Assembly (NCBI RefSeq): GCF_033807575.1
Contig: NC_084704.1
Location: 8,145,056-8,209,055 of the forward strand
Length of the DNA stretch: 64,000 bases
Direction of reading: 5' to 3'
From: Cydia pomonella
Lineage: Eukaryota; Arthropoda; Insecta; Lepidoptera; Tortricidae
Under the pieces are notes generated by a model. It worked only from the letters and a program-made list of their open reading frames with translations. It ran no database searches and had not been told where the DNA came from. The translations under genes and the position numbers were made by a program. Position 1 is the first letter of the stretch; each line of letters opens with the position of its first letter. Below, piece by piece: positions 41,301 through 47,333 of the stretch.

Positions 41301-44300
41301 AAAGTGGTTAAATTGTACGTTCAGAAATTTTGGCTTATTCCCATTATTTACCGCCAAAGTGATGAATTTCAAATAAGAGTTGTTTTCTCACCGATATTAA
41401 TTCCAATTCCGCACGTGCTGTGTCTTGCCCACAACTTGCAATTATCGCGCGGCAAAGGCAGCCCCTTTGGGCTCAATCAGAGCGCGAGCCGATTGTTGTC
41501 AGTAGCAAGCCACGTGCCTAGTTCCTGGATGGCTATGTATACTCGTAAACCCACCAAACTTATAATAGTTACACAGAAATTTAAATTAAATTTTGTTTAT
41601 TTTTCATTTGTCAGTAAAATCTTTTAATATACCTTATATTATATTATAGTGTAAATGAAAATAATGAGACGATGCCGCGTCGCGGAATCGCGGAAATTAT
41701 GAAAGACAAACATTTTCTCTATTAAAATTTTATCGCACCGTATATACATACCTACAATAAAGCTTATTTACTGGTATGGCATTTCTACCAGTCCATGTGT
41801 AGACCAAATAGACAATCATTTCTGGAGTGTGTTTATTATCTATAATAACATTATTCCACTTTTAATTACGAAAAGTTTTGAGTTCTGACGTTCCTTTTTT
41901 TCTCAACTCGTTAAATTTTATCAAAATTATGCTTTATTAACGTGGCGGTAAAGATTAACGAAAATAACTTTTCGATAGACGGTGGGCGCTGTCAATCAAA
42001 AATGCTATGCTATGAATCAAGCAAATTTTTGTTCTGAAGGATAATCTCCGGGTTTCTCGAAGCACAACCTACAAATACCTACAAATTGATACAATAACTT
42101 TATCACAGTGGCTCATGGCAACCGTATAACATTATTAGGTAAAGATAAGTGGACGGCGATATTGTCCTCTTATTATTAGGCCAGTGTTATCGTGCGTTTT
42201 TAACTCTCCTTATCATAGTATATACATTAGATTTAGATAAGGTTTGTGAATATTGGGGACTCAAATAATATTATGCATGACCGTTCATTGTTCGTTACAA
42301 CGCACGCTCAAGTAAATACCTTAGGTTTGGGTAGTTAGAGGGATATCCGACTTGTCATTGTAATAGCTATGACGTGGACATGTGTGAGTGATGTCGGCCA
42401 CGTCACGACATGTCATTCTGTTGAGTCAAATAAAACCACCTTTAACGTATAGAATCAGGCGTTACTTTGCGGAAATCCATTTTAAATAAAACACAAAATA
42501 TTACTTTGCTAACCCGCGAAAAGATGCTAGTCAATCAGTGCTAACCCTCCCACCGCAAATATATATATCCACCACCGAAAGTACAAAACCCAACACGTGT
42601 TTCGCCTCTTTACGAGGCATCCTCAGGAGATGTTGACGGTCCGAAGTCCGACGACTGAATGAGCTGTCTGACTGGATATCCTTCGATACCTCCCTGTCGG
42701 GAGGTATGAGTGGCCGTGTCCGCCGTTAGGCTGCGACGGCTGTAGCGGGTCGCTCCCCACCGATGTGGGGAGGTCATTCCACGTCTTTGTGTGGACGTGT
42801 GTGCTGCTGGTGAAGGCCAGCTCTTCGCTACCGATCGTTACCCAACCCCACGACCCCTAGCTTGGTGATACCGTGTGAGCGGGGCCAGGTTTCGGGGCCG
42901 CCATGTAGGCGACCGGTAGCTTAGCTGGCATGTGCGGCGTGGAATGAGCTGTCTAGAATGGTCAGCCATATTTATACCTTGGCCTCTACTGTGCAAGTGC
43001 GAGTGAGATGAAAAAAAACATAATAACTGTTCGTTAAGAATCATCCCCCTATTGTTATACCTAATTATTTCTAGCTGTTCCAGAACACTATAACGCAATC
43101 CTTTCTCGCAAACATGTAAAATATCAAAAGAATAGTTCTCAGACAAAACGTGGCCACGTGGTATTAAGTGCTTTGCAAAATTAGATTTTTCCAGATGGTC
43201 CACGTTATCTTTTCGCGGATTAGCGAAGTAAAATTTAGTGTTTTAATTAAAACCACCTTTGGTATCCTCTCATACTACCCGGTTAAAGTATCTGTGCACC
43301 TTGTTGGAATGCCACGCCGCCACAGATATTGTGACCAGGTAGTAAGATTGCCACCTCACTTTTAAATGGTCACAGTTAATCCGTGGACCATTATGATTAA
43401 AATAAGAGGTAACATCCAATGTCTCTGTCGCCAGATACGGTGAGCTACCCTACTACAAGCGCGTGTGCGGCCCCGAGGCCGGAGGGTACCCGGGCCGAAC
43501 CACGCTGGAAGGCTGGCTGGCGAGGTGGGCGCTCCTTCTGAGTCGATACCGCCGCTTCTCTGACTTGCCGCTATACTTGCAGTACCTGTGTAAGATACTG
43601 TTCCACGTCGTAGACAGAACCAGTAAGTACATACTTCGTACAGCCCCACCTTTACCGCTAGCCACTCTTCTTTGATGACCCTCATTAGATGCTGCTGGTT
43701 CCTGTCAGACTTCGAAACCCTTTATTATAACCTACACAGGGCGTCACAAAGTACTAAATTTTACTTTTTCTTCCCTTACATCAAGACCACCCTGCCTATA
43801 GTACAAAGATACATTGATTGAGTAAGATGCGTAAAATCGAAGACAATTTCGTGCTTCGAATTTGACAGCTAAACGAGATGGCGCTGTACAGCTCCATACA
43901 TTTTGCGTTAACTCTAACTGTCAAAAGTTGACGTTTGACAATTCAGTGACCGTAAAATATATGGTGCAGTACAGCGCTATCTGTTTTGGATGTCAAACTA
44001 AGGGGCACGTTTTTTTCTTAGACTTTACCTCTCTATTACAATCAATTCTCTTTGCTATAGTAGAATGAGATATGACTGTACCGTAAAATTACTAATACTG
44101 GTAAGAACATAATCCCCAGGCAGCTGTAGGTACTTAGTAGTAGTATCTCTAGCACTCTTCCATATTTGTACGACAGTGACAGTTGCGTTTCATTCGCTAC
44201 AGAGCGTAAGCGAATGTCATGTTGGCTACGCATCGTAAACCGTAAATTTCGATCTATTTAGTGATTCTCTTTTAGTAACGTAACGTAAGTAAACGTTATT

Positions 44301-47300
44301 AACGTGGCTTTTCCTCGGGAATTATCATCTGTAAGATGTATTATTAAAGACATAAATCTCAACAATGCTCCATTCGATTTTTCCCCCCACAAAAGTCGAG
44401 AAAGGTTAAATATAGGTTCCATTAATCTGCAATCAATCGGCCGCTCTCCAGTTTTATATTTCGTACTCACGCAAAGAGAACAAATATTTTATGTTTTGCG
44501 CAATTAGTGTGATTCACGAGGCCAAACGGCCAGCGGTTCCACGACAAAAAGTCGATTCATTCACGGCCGAAACTAATTTAGGCTGTCAAAGCTTTCAATA
44601 ATTTGCTTCAATTAAAAATAATGATATTTACGAGTGTTGATAAGTTGAGGTAGCGTGATTTATATAGGGTTTCAATTGCAGGCCGATTTTACTTAGGTAC
44701 CTACAGATCGGATAGATAGAAAGCAGATTGGATAGATTAAATGCCATTAAAATTAATCAAGACCATACCGCATCTCGTGACACCTTCAATTACCACAAAA
44801 ACACAGCTTGCTAGATATATTGTTTCATTAGAAAGTTCTGTTCATCATTTTATGTTTTCATAATCAGAGCTGTGATCAGAGTTCACTTTTATCAGTACAT
44901 TTTCAAGCTATACATAGTCTGTGAAAAAGGTAAGCAAATATGACGGATTTACCTAGGCTAGCTACCATAGGACATATATTATGTTCTCGCGAATGATTAA
45001 TATATATTCTACTAAAAGTGAATGCAGGTGTTTACAAGTTTTACGTTCAGCTAGACTCTAAGCGGAAGTTTAAAATATTCAAACAATATGGCGGCACAAT
45101 TGTTAATCAAGCCATCACGTCATACCTAGTGGCGGCTGGTGGCCTCGAATTAATCCTGTCGATCAGCCCGACAGCGGCTGTAAATCCACCGGCCAAAGCA
45201 ACTTTCGTTTAAACACGGCTTTTTTTAAACGATTACAAAGCCTTTGTAGATAGATAAAAAAGTTCCATATTGTTGGGAAAGGCTATATTGGAAAAGACTA
45301 AAATACCTAACTACACGTCGAGTAATCCCAATCAGATTCGGATTTTAGAATTCAAGTTGATCAAAGGACCGACCTAATCCGAGCTTACAATATGCTGGTG
45401 CCGAATTCACATAGCCATACCCGCAACATGTGTAGGTACCTACGAATATGCTTAGGTACTGCAATAAAGTCGAAGTCGTGTATGATATTGAATAGGTACC
45501 TCCCGCAGGTCCAGTCATAAATGTAAAAAAAAATTCCGACCTGAACGAACAAGTCCTAAATTACGCCGATTTCTTTTCGTATTGTTCGGGATTTATATTA
45601 TTCGGGAGATTTTGGGTACATTCCAAGTTTTGGCACTTCCCGCAGCGTCTGCAGCCAAAATTCAGTGAGCGGTGCATGGCAGCGGGCTTCCTGTTTCGTT
45701 CAAGTTTTATATGAATGCCTCTCGCGTCCCGCCGCGCAGACTCTTTGTCTTCAGTTCGTCTGACGTTCATCATAATACAAAGTTACCTACCTACTTTCGT
45801 GTCTGCTTAAATGAAAACTGAAGTATAAGTTTCAATTTGGTTATTTGAATTAAACTTTACTACAAGGTATGAAATAATCAGGATGTATTTTAAAACGGGT
45901 CAGTGAAAACAGCTAATACTCGTAAGTACCAGATTTCGTCCTAAGCACTACAACGCGAAAAGTTATTAGGAGACATTAACAGATATCTATCTACCTATTG
46001 TTTAGAACTAGTTGAGTCGGTTTTTGTAACTGTGCAAAAGGCAACTATTAGTGGCATCTAAATTGCAGCTGTCGATATCTTTGTGAATAACAGACCCTGG
46101 ACTCTGAGGCAGATGCAGTAGTTGAGGACCGAACAAAGATCAACGCAAAGTGATCGAGATAGGTACCTATTAATAGAAGAGCCCGTAGGCACCTAGTGAT
46201 TTATTATATTATACCTCCCTAGTTATTATCTCCTACTTAAAGCTCGTGAATTTGAGTGTGCATTTAAATTGCACATTTGCAGGTACTGGTGAGATAACGA
46301 AGTCGGCGCTCGCGGCCTTCTACCGCTCGGTTATTGGGCTCAGCGCACAGCGCGTCGAAGAAATCATCGACACAGCCTATGACCGCATGACTAGTGTAAG
46401 TGTATCATTATTTTTCAGTTGTTTAGAGTTAGACCAAGCTAAGTTGGCAGAGATTTTGATACCACAGACTGTGCAAGTGTTTTAAACGTCATAATTTCAT
46501 CAACTCGCTGCCAACTTAGCTTGGTCTAACTCTATCGATATTCGGGGCAAAGACACACATTACACTTAAGCACCTTACTCCCTTTTAATAAGCCCAAAAA
46601 AGTAAACATCTTTGACGTCGACTGTACCTACCTACTCACAAACTACACTACTAAATACACTATAACTATTATCTACTCCATCATTTTACCGGTCAATCAT
46701 CGAGCTTACCGCATCGACAAAATTGCCCTACTTATCTATCATTGCGCCCACTTATTTATTTATGACTAATACACTTTAATAATCTATATTACAGTCTAGA
46801 TGTAAATGAACAAGATACTTACTACTTTTATTATATTCACATCGAATAACGATAACAGACAGAGTATGATATGCTGCGCATTTTTACGATCGCTAACGTC
46901 GTAATTTGACTACACATACCGATTTTCAGATAAGAATGAAGCAATGTGGTTGGGTTTATATAGGTACTCTTGACGTAATACACTCCGAAAATATGTAGGT
47001 GACTTTTTATTAATATATAAATCAGCTTTACAAGAATATTTCCATGATCCTTTACCCACATTTAAATGTATCACCTTATATTCAACACCCGATCTGTTAC
47101 CATTTCAGAACAGTTACCTAATCCTGGATTACGGCACGTACGTGCACTGCTTCACTAACTGGCTGATGGGGAAGAACCCCAACGGCCCTGGACAATGGGT
47201 TCTAGTGCCCTCTAAAGACACCCTCCCCGAGCCTCCCTTCCCTGTGGACTACAGCGCGCTGAACACCGAGCCAGCCAAGTTGGAACCGTATGCTCCGGAT

Positions 47301-47333
47301 AAGAAGACTAATAGACACTCTGTTATAGTGTAA
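14333..47333 (+). CDS. Calexcitin/SCP-like EF-hand protein, 8 exons
   Basis: Joined exons 14333-14391, 14731-14883, 23475-23695, 38978-39153, 39613-39719, 43435-43622, 46283-46395 and 47109-47333 give 413 residues. All borders are GT-AG and all phases agree. Residues 1 to about 85 are charged, Ser/Lys/Glu-rich and probably disordered. From about 147 the layout follows calexcitin and sarcoplasmic calcium-binding proteins: helix, loop DHDRDDVICDQD (186-197), a degenerate second loop (about 250-265) ending LEGW, a third loop DRTSTGEITKSA (299-310), and a C-terminal NPNGPGQW (362-369) like the family's end motif. Loop 1 keeps D1/D3/D5 but has D at position 12. Loop 2 has lost its acidic ligands, and loop 3 has A at position 12. 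Calcium binding is therefore probably weak or limited to one site. Family placement rests on my own alignment from memory; the exact orthologue is not identified. It would be cytosolic, with no signal peptide or membrane segment. Confidence 0.85.
14731..14883 (+). CDS. EF-hand gene, coding exon 2
   Basis: The exon starts after CAGCAG and ends before GTAATG; it enters and leaves in phase 2. It codes residues 20-71, a polar low-complexity stretch that includes LPPEKSPDEGGGKKERRLSK. The acceptor has a weak pyrimidine tract. An internal start at 14717 reading straight into this exon (MYTSR...) is the main alternative first exon. Confidence 0.75.
14960..15065 (-). repeat. LINE 3' tail, antisense
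   Basis: ATGTATGTATG microsatellite, AAACTCTTTATTGTACAAAA and GTACAAAGGCGAACTTATCC form a characteristic retrotransposon 3' end read in antisense. Sister tails are at 29300-29470 (sense) and 48205-48350 (antisense). Confidence 0.65.
17230..17903 (+). pseudogene. RTE-type reverse transcriptase C-terminus, decayed
   Basis: Frame pieces VKEFVYLGTLFTRDGKHDED, RVNAGNHVNGAL, LAPTLMYGSES, then VERMSERRLTKRVYKG, GRPRRTFSDQ, LNRRACMRNVM and WKSVVYAYPSGK are the conserved C-terminal blocks of RTE-clade non-LTR retrotransposon polymerases. A TGA at 17467-17469 replaces the Trp that follows YGSES. A further frame break lies near 17630-17660. The remnant is followed by an ATGT microsatellite tail at about 17913-17925, as expected for a true 3' end. 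The 5' part is absent, and the copy cannot be functional. Confidence 0.88.
19285..19580. repeat. Dispersed repeat (CTCATGTTGGC family), copy 1
   Basis: The ordered blocks TTCCTCATGTTGGCGGGTAT, ATTTGACCCTCGTGCC-like text, GCAACGCTCAAGAACGC, TCGCTACGCTAGTGGTTC and ACAATAACTTTGCCCCC recur at 33520-33840. No ORF spans it. The family is unassigned. Confidence 0.6.
20540..20600 (+). repeat. LINE 3'-end fragment (CCCAGCAGTGGGAC)
   Basis: GGCAAAGACCTTTGCCCAGC followed by AGTGGGACACTC is a frequent lepidopteran LINE 3' terminus. Only about 60 bp remain. Confidence 0.5.
20755..21055. repeat. Repeat fragment with CAT-rich edge
   Basis: The fragment starts with CATCATCATCATCATCC and continues GACGGGGTCCGCTTTCC, CCTTCCACTTCGCTC, TTGCGCCAACGCTGCC and CACTCCGAGGCTACCA. 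That ordered set is typical of a widespread lepidopteran repeat. The 134-codon ORF over it (20793-21197) is a by-product of the repeat. Confidence 0.5.
22186..22626 (+). mobile_element. AACGAGCAATTC composite repeat, long copy
   Basis: The unit starts TTTAAACGAGCAATTCTTGT and ends in the hairpin ACCGAGCAAAGCTCGGT followed by CGCCC. A short copy at 51541-51724 has the same start and the same GAGCAAAGCTCGGTC end but lacks about 250 internal bases. The terminal hairpin recalls Helitron 3' ends, but I see no clear CTRR terminus, so superfamily is left open. The extra interior contains a tRNA-like segment (22396-22468). Confidence 0.55.
22396..22468 (+). repeat. tRNA-derived SINE-like head
   Basis: TGGTCCAGCGG (22403-22413) fits a pol III A box and GGTTCGAATC (22448-22457) fits a B box, spaced as in a tRNA. 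It is followed by a T-rich stretch. Base pairing is too imperfect for a functional tRNA. It is most likely a SINE head carried within the composite repeat. Confidence 0.6.
23475..23695 (+). CDS. EF-hand gene, coding exon 3
   Basis: The acceptor TTTTATTGTTCACAG is strong, and the donor is GTACGT. The exon codes residues 71-145. The stretch includes KYFTNWKQACDKTKDKTKEL, the basic LLKRWRTLPEAEVPEDQ and an acidic DHEEEEHRGW just before the EF-hand region. It enters in phase 2 and leaves in phase 1. Confidence 0.85.
23972..24367 (+). mobile_element. A-tailed SINE-like retroelement, copy 2
   Basis: The same start (GGACCCGGGTATGACC) and end (TTTGCCACCGACGTAGTATA plus A-run) are present as in 3334-3688. 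About 80 bp at 24067-24150 are extra relative to copy 1. They carry GCTGTATCTTTTACTGAGGT and a TCTATCTATC tail, a different LINE 3' end inserted into it. Compared with copy 1, about 65 bp of the region upstream of that insertion (the TAGGGCACAGCACAGC stretch) are missing. Confidence 0.7.
26060..26265. repeat. Dispersed repeat, copy 1 (partner 43807)
   Basis: AGATACATTGATT, GCTTCGAATTTGACAG, AACGAGATGGCGCTGT, AAAAGTTGACGTTTGACAAT and TCTCTATTACAATC occur in the same order at 43807-44050. The copies are about 80-85% alike by eye. Family not recognised. Confidence 0.65.
28381..28823 (+). pseudogene. Jockey-like non-LTR retrotransposon, C-terminal end
   Basis: The frame reads NVCIRYIFGLRKYNHISNFR, SQLGWLSIRRRRDVHILTLL, ARSYSKSFRAVQLWNKLPLS and ends at a stop at 28821-28823. 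This is the conserved region downstream of the reverse transcriptase core in Jockey/CR1-like elements (FIFGLRKYDHVS, QLGWLPI and FRSVQLWNxLP-type motifs). Everything upstream is missing, so it is a 5'-truncated insertion. It is followed by AT-rich 3' sequence. Confidence 0.85.
28911..29035 (-). repeat. LINE 3' tail, antisense
   Basis: TTTATTTATT repeats are followed by AAATTTTATTGCACGATATA, TGTACAAATGGCGGACTTAA and CATTCTCTACCAGTCAACC. In antisense this is a LINE 3' UTR with an AATAAA-type tail. It abuts the sense-oriented Jockey-like fragment. Confidence 0.6.
29300..29470 (+). repeat. LINE 3' tail, sense, with ACAT microsatellite
   Basis: AAAGGTTGACTGGAAGAGAT, GGGATAAGTTCGCCTTTGTA and a CATA tetranucleotide tail (29443-29461) match the antisense tails at 14960-15065 and 48205-48350. 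Confidence 0.65.
30066..30980. repeat. Cluster of common lepidopteran repeats
   Basis: CTAGCTTTTGCCCGCGGTTT is followed by a copy of the CCGGCCAAGTGCGAGTCGG unit. Then come CTGGACCGATTGAATTGC, a TATC microsatellite (30446-30465), a hairpin with 17-bp perfect arms (30678-30694 and 30702-30718), CACCCCCTTAGGGGGTGAAT, and GGCTGTGCGTTGATATGTCA with a CAGT tail. These are end and body blocks of repeats I know as frequent in Lepidoptera. No coding sequence is kept. Confidence 0.55.
31614..32405. mobile_element. DNA-element-like repeat with long inverted ends
   Basis: The left end AGGGTTCCGTAGTCAACTAA and the right end AGTTGACTACGGAACCCT are inverted. The match extends about 40 bp into TATAGTTTCGC / GCGAAACTATA. 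The 792-bp body carries an 81-codon frame (31734-31979) without a recognisable domain. It is probably a non-autonomous DNA transposon. A target-site duplication cannot be fixed because of flanking T runs. Confidence 0.65.
32780..33019 (+). CDS. Possible intronless small basic protein, 79 aa
   Basis: The ATG (32780) has an in-frame TAG 24 bases upstream. The frame runs to TAA at 33017-33019 and an AATAAA follows at 33119-33124. The protein starts MEKVDTKPKQNKRNDINAKT, has a mixed middle (RLTNVKEMGFYQFKSMLDR) and a Lys/Arg/Pro-rich end (KQNKKRVKSKRPQK). Third positions are GC-richer than the surroundings, which supports coding. No domain, signal peptide or membrane segment is recognised. It lies in an intron of the EF-hand gene on the same strand, so it may be a nested gene, a retrocopy, or an alternative terminal exon. 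Confidence 0.5.
   Translation: MEKVDTKPKQNKRNDINAKTVSELTSQANSRCTRLTNVKEMGFYQFKSMLDRNVTSQPSPAPKIAKQNKKRVKSKRPQK
33233..34220. repeat. Locally duplicated CTCATGTTGGC-family block
   Basis: ATTGCAATT..CCACAA, TTCCTCATGTTGGCTGG (33288) and TCTCCTTATGTTGGCTAG (33534) repeat about 245 bp apart. GAAATATTAAGCCAATACGC (33350) and GAAATATTAATCCAATACGC (34078) repeat about 730 bp apart. The 33520-33840 part matches 19285-19580. This suggests internal tandem duplication within the repeat family. No coding sequence is seen. Confidence 0.6.
37790..37885 (-). repeat. hAT-like element end, ACCGGGAA-rich
   Basis: Read on the minus strand, the segment starts GTAGGGCATGCAGTACCG and carries repeated CCCGGTTCT/CCCGGTACC units. 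This resembles the subterminal arrays of short hAT-like elements. I found no matching opposite end, so only one end is present or the copy is truncated. Confidence 0.4.
38430..38535. repeat. Repeat end with GCCCCGC hairpin
   Basis: GATGCCCGAAGGGCAAACCG is followed by AGCCCCGCATAGCGGGGCT, a stem of 8 bp with a 3-base loop (about 38513-38531). Such a hairpin near a repeat edge recalls Helitron-like ends, but no terminus is fixed. Confidence 0.4.
38978..39153 (+). CDS. EF-hand gene, coding exon 4 (first EF loop)
   Basis: The acceptor is TCTATTTGTGCAG and the donor is GTAACG. The exon enters in phase 1 and leaves in phase 0. It codes residues 145-203: TTWVNRFSEDLGCLELEDEQ, then helix DKLTLFFTELL, loop DHDRDDVICDQD and exit FDPFFE. 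The region is markedly GC-rich against its introns. The loop keeps Asp at positions 1, 3 and 5 and Asp instead of Glu at 12, so this is the most likely functional calcium site. Confidence 0.93.
39154..39612 (+). other. EF-hand gene intron 4
   Basis: This is a short AT-rich intron with no recognised element. Confidence 0.7.
39613..39719 (+). CDS. EF-hand gene, coding exon 5
   Basis: The acceptor is GCAATTTGCAG and the donor is GTGAGT. The exon enters in phase 0 and leaves in phase 2. It codes KLAHFADWSVDSSEFHIMLE, VKREFIEQFINPLPPK (residues 204-239). This is the linker helix equivalent to the region between EF1 and EF2 of calexcitins. Confidence 0.92.
41204..41286. mobile_element. Small fold-back MITE
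   Basis: The ends ACACCTAGCAGCAAAAGTGC and GCACTTTTGCGGCTCGGTGT are inverted with two or three mismatches. The interior pairs as TTTATGAAT / ATTCATAAA. Fragments of the right half recur at 63094-63130 and, weaker, at 13100-13122. Confidence 0.65.
42590..42640 (-). ncRNA. Hammerhead-ribozyme-like motif of a PLE
   Basis: On the minus strand the order is CTGAGGA (42626-42620, fits CUGANGA), T, GCCTC, loop GTAAA, GAGGC, GAAA (42603-42600), then CACGTGTTG. This is the hammerhead core around a perfect 5-bp stem II. Hammerhead motifs are known in the terminal repeats of Penelope-like elements, and the adjacent frame is PLE-like. One unpaired base between CUGANGA and stem II and a very short stem III are unusual. 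Activity is therefore uncertain. Confidence 0.5.
42640..43236 (-). pseudogene. Penelope-like element, 3' coding remnant
   Basis: The minus-strand frame reads TKFYFANPRKDNVDHLEKSN, FAKHLIPRGHVLSENYSFDI, LHVCEKGLRYSVLEQLEIIR, then YNNRGMILNEQL. It resembles the end of PLE proteins after the GIY-YIG endonuclease (SNFAxHL..GH, KG..L..LE..EI). It lacks a start and upstream domains and runs into a GC-rich 3' region that ends near the hammerhead-like motif. It is antisense to the host gene. Family assignment is from motif memory. Confidence 0.65.
43435..43622 (+). CDS. EF-hand gene, coding exon 6
   Basis: The acceptor is TCTCTGTCGCCAG and the donor is GTAAGT. The exon enters in phase 2 and leaves in phase 1. 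It codes residues 239-302, from YGELPYYKRVCGPEAGGYPG through TTLEGWLARWALLLSRYRRF to LYLQYLCKILFHVVDRT. The second EF loop sits at the Gly/Pro-rich part and lacks the usual Asp/Asn ligands. The following helix keeps the family pattern. Confidence 0.93.
43623..46282 (+). other. EF-hand gene intron 6
   Basis: It contains the dispersed repeat 43807-44050. The rest is AT-rich. A 70-codon minus-strand frame at 45561-45773 has six closely set cysteines (RRCGKCQNLEC) in a GC-richer patch but no recognised family. Confidence 0.6.
43807..44050. repeat. Dispersed repeat, copy 2 (partner 26060)
   Basis: It has the same block order as 26060-26265 plus an extra segment of about 38 bp (CAGTACAGCGCTATCTG and following, about 43969-44008) that the other copy lacks. 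Non-coding. Confidence 0.65.
46283..46395 (+). CDS. EF-hand gene, coding exon 7 (third EF loop)
   Basis: The acceptor is CACATTTGCAG and the donor is GTAAGT. The exon enters in phase 1 and leaves in phase 0. It codes STGEITKSALAAFYRSVIGL, SAQRVEEIIDTAYDRMTS (residues 302-339). With the end of exon 6 it builds loop DRTSTGEITKSA, which keeps D1, G6 and I8 but not the position-12 acidic ligand. Confidence 0.93.
46424..46534. mobile_element. Complete CCAAGCTAAGTTGG MITE in intron 7
   Basis: Perfect 27-bp inverted ends lie at 46424-46450 and 46508-46534 (core AGTTAGACCAAGCTAAGTTG), bounded by TA. This is a 111-bp element of Tc1/mariner MITE type. It starts 29 bp after the donor of exon 7. Confidence 0.88.
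47109..47333 (+). CDS. EF-hand gene, last coding exon
   Basis: The acceptor is TTACCATTTCAG. The exon codes residues 340-413: NSYLILDYGTYVHCFTNWLM, GKNPNGPGQWVLVP, then a proline-rich end and TAA at 47331-47333. NPNGPGQWV matches in place the C-terminal (S/D)P..PG.(F/W) motif of calexcitin-type proteins. The polyadenylation site is not obvious: ATTAAA at 47720 and AATAAA at 48459 are candidates. Confidence 0.92.
   Translation, partial: NSYLILDYGTYVHCFTNWLMGKNPNGPGQWVLVPSKDTLPEPPFPVDYSALNTEPAKLEPYAPDKKTNRHSVIV

Larger units (their letters stand above)
39720..43434 (+). other. EF-hand gene intron 5
   Basis: The intron holds a small fold-back element (41204-41286) and an antisense Penelope-like remnant (42585-43240). 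A 40-bp block at 40976-41012 (GGTTAGATTTGACAAAACTG, CGCGTCATCGTGG) recurs at 35040-35075. The 138-codon minus-strand frame 40576-40992 is not recognised. Confidence 0.6.

Noticed and set aside
45561..45773. 70-codon Cys-rich minus-strand frame (RRCGKCQNLEC)
   Set aside because: Cysteine spacing suggested a zinc or toxin-like knot, but there is no signal peptide, no family match I recognise and no partner exon.
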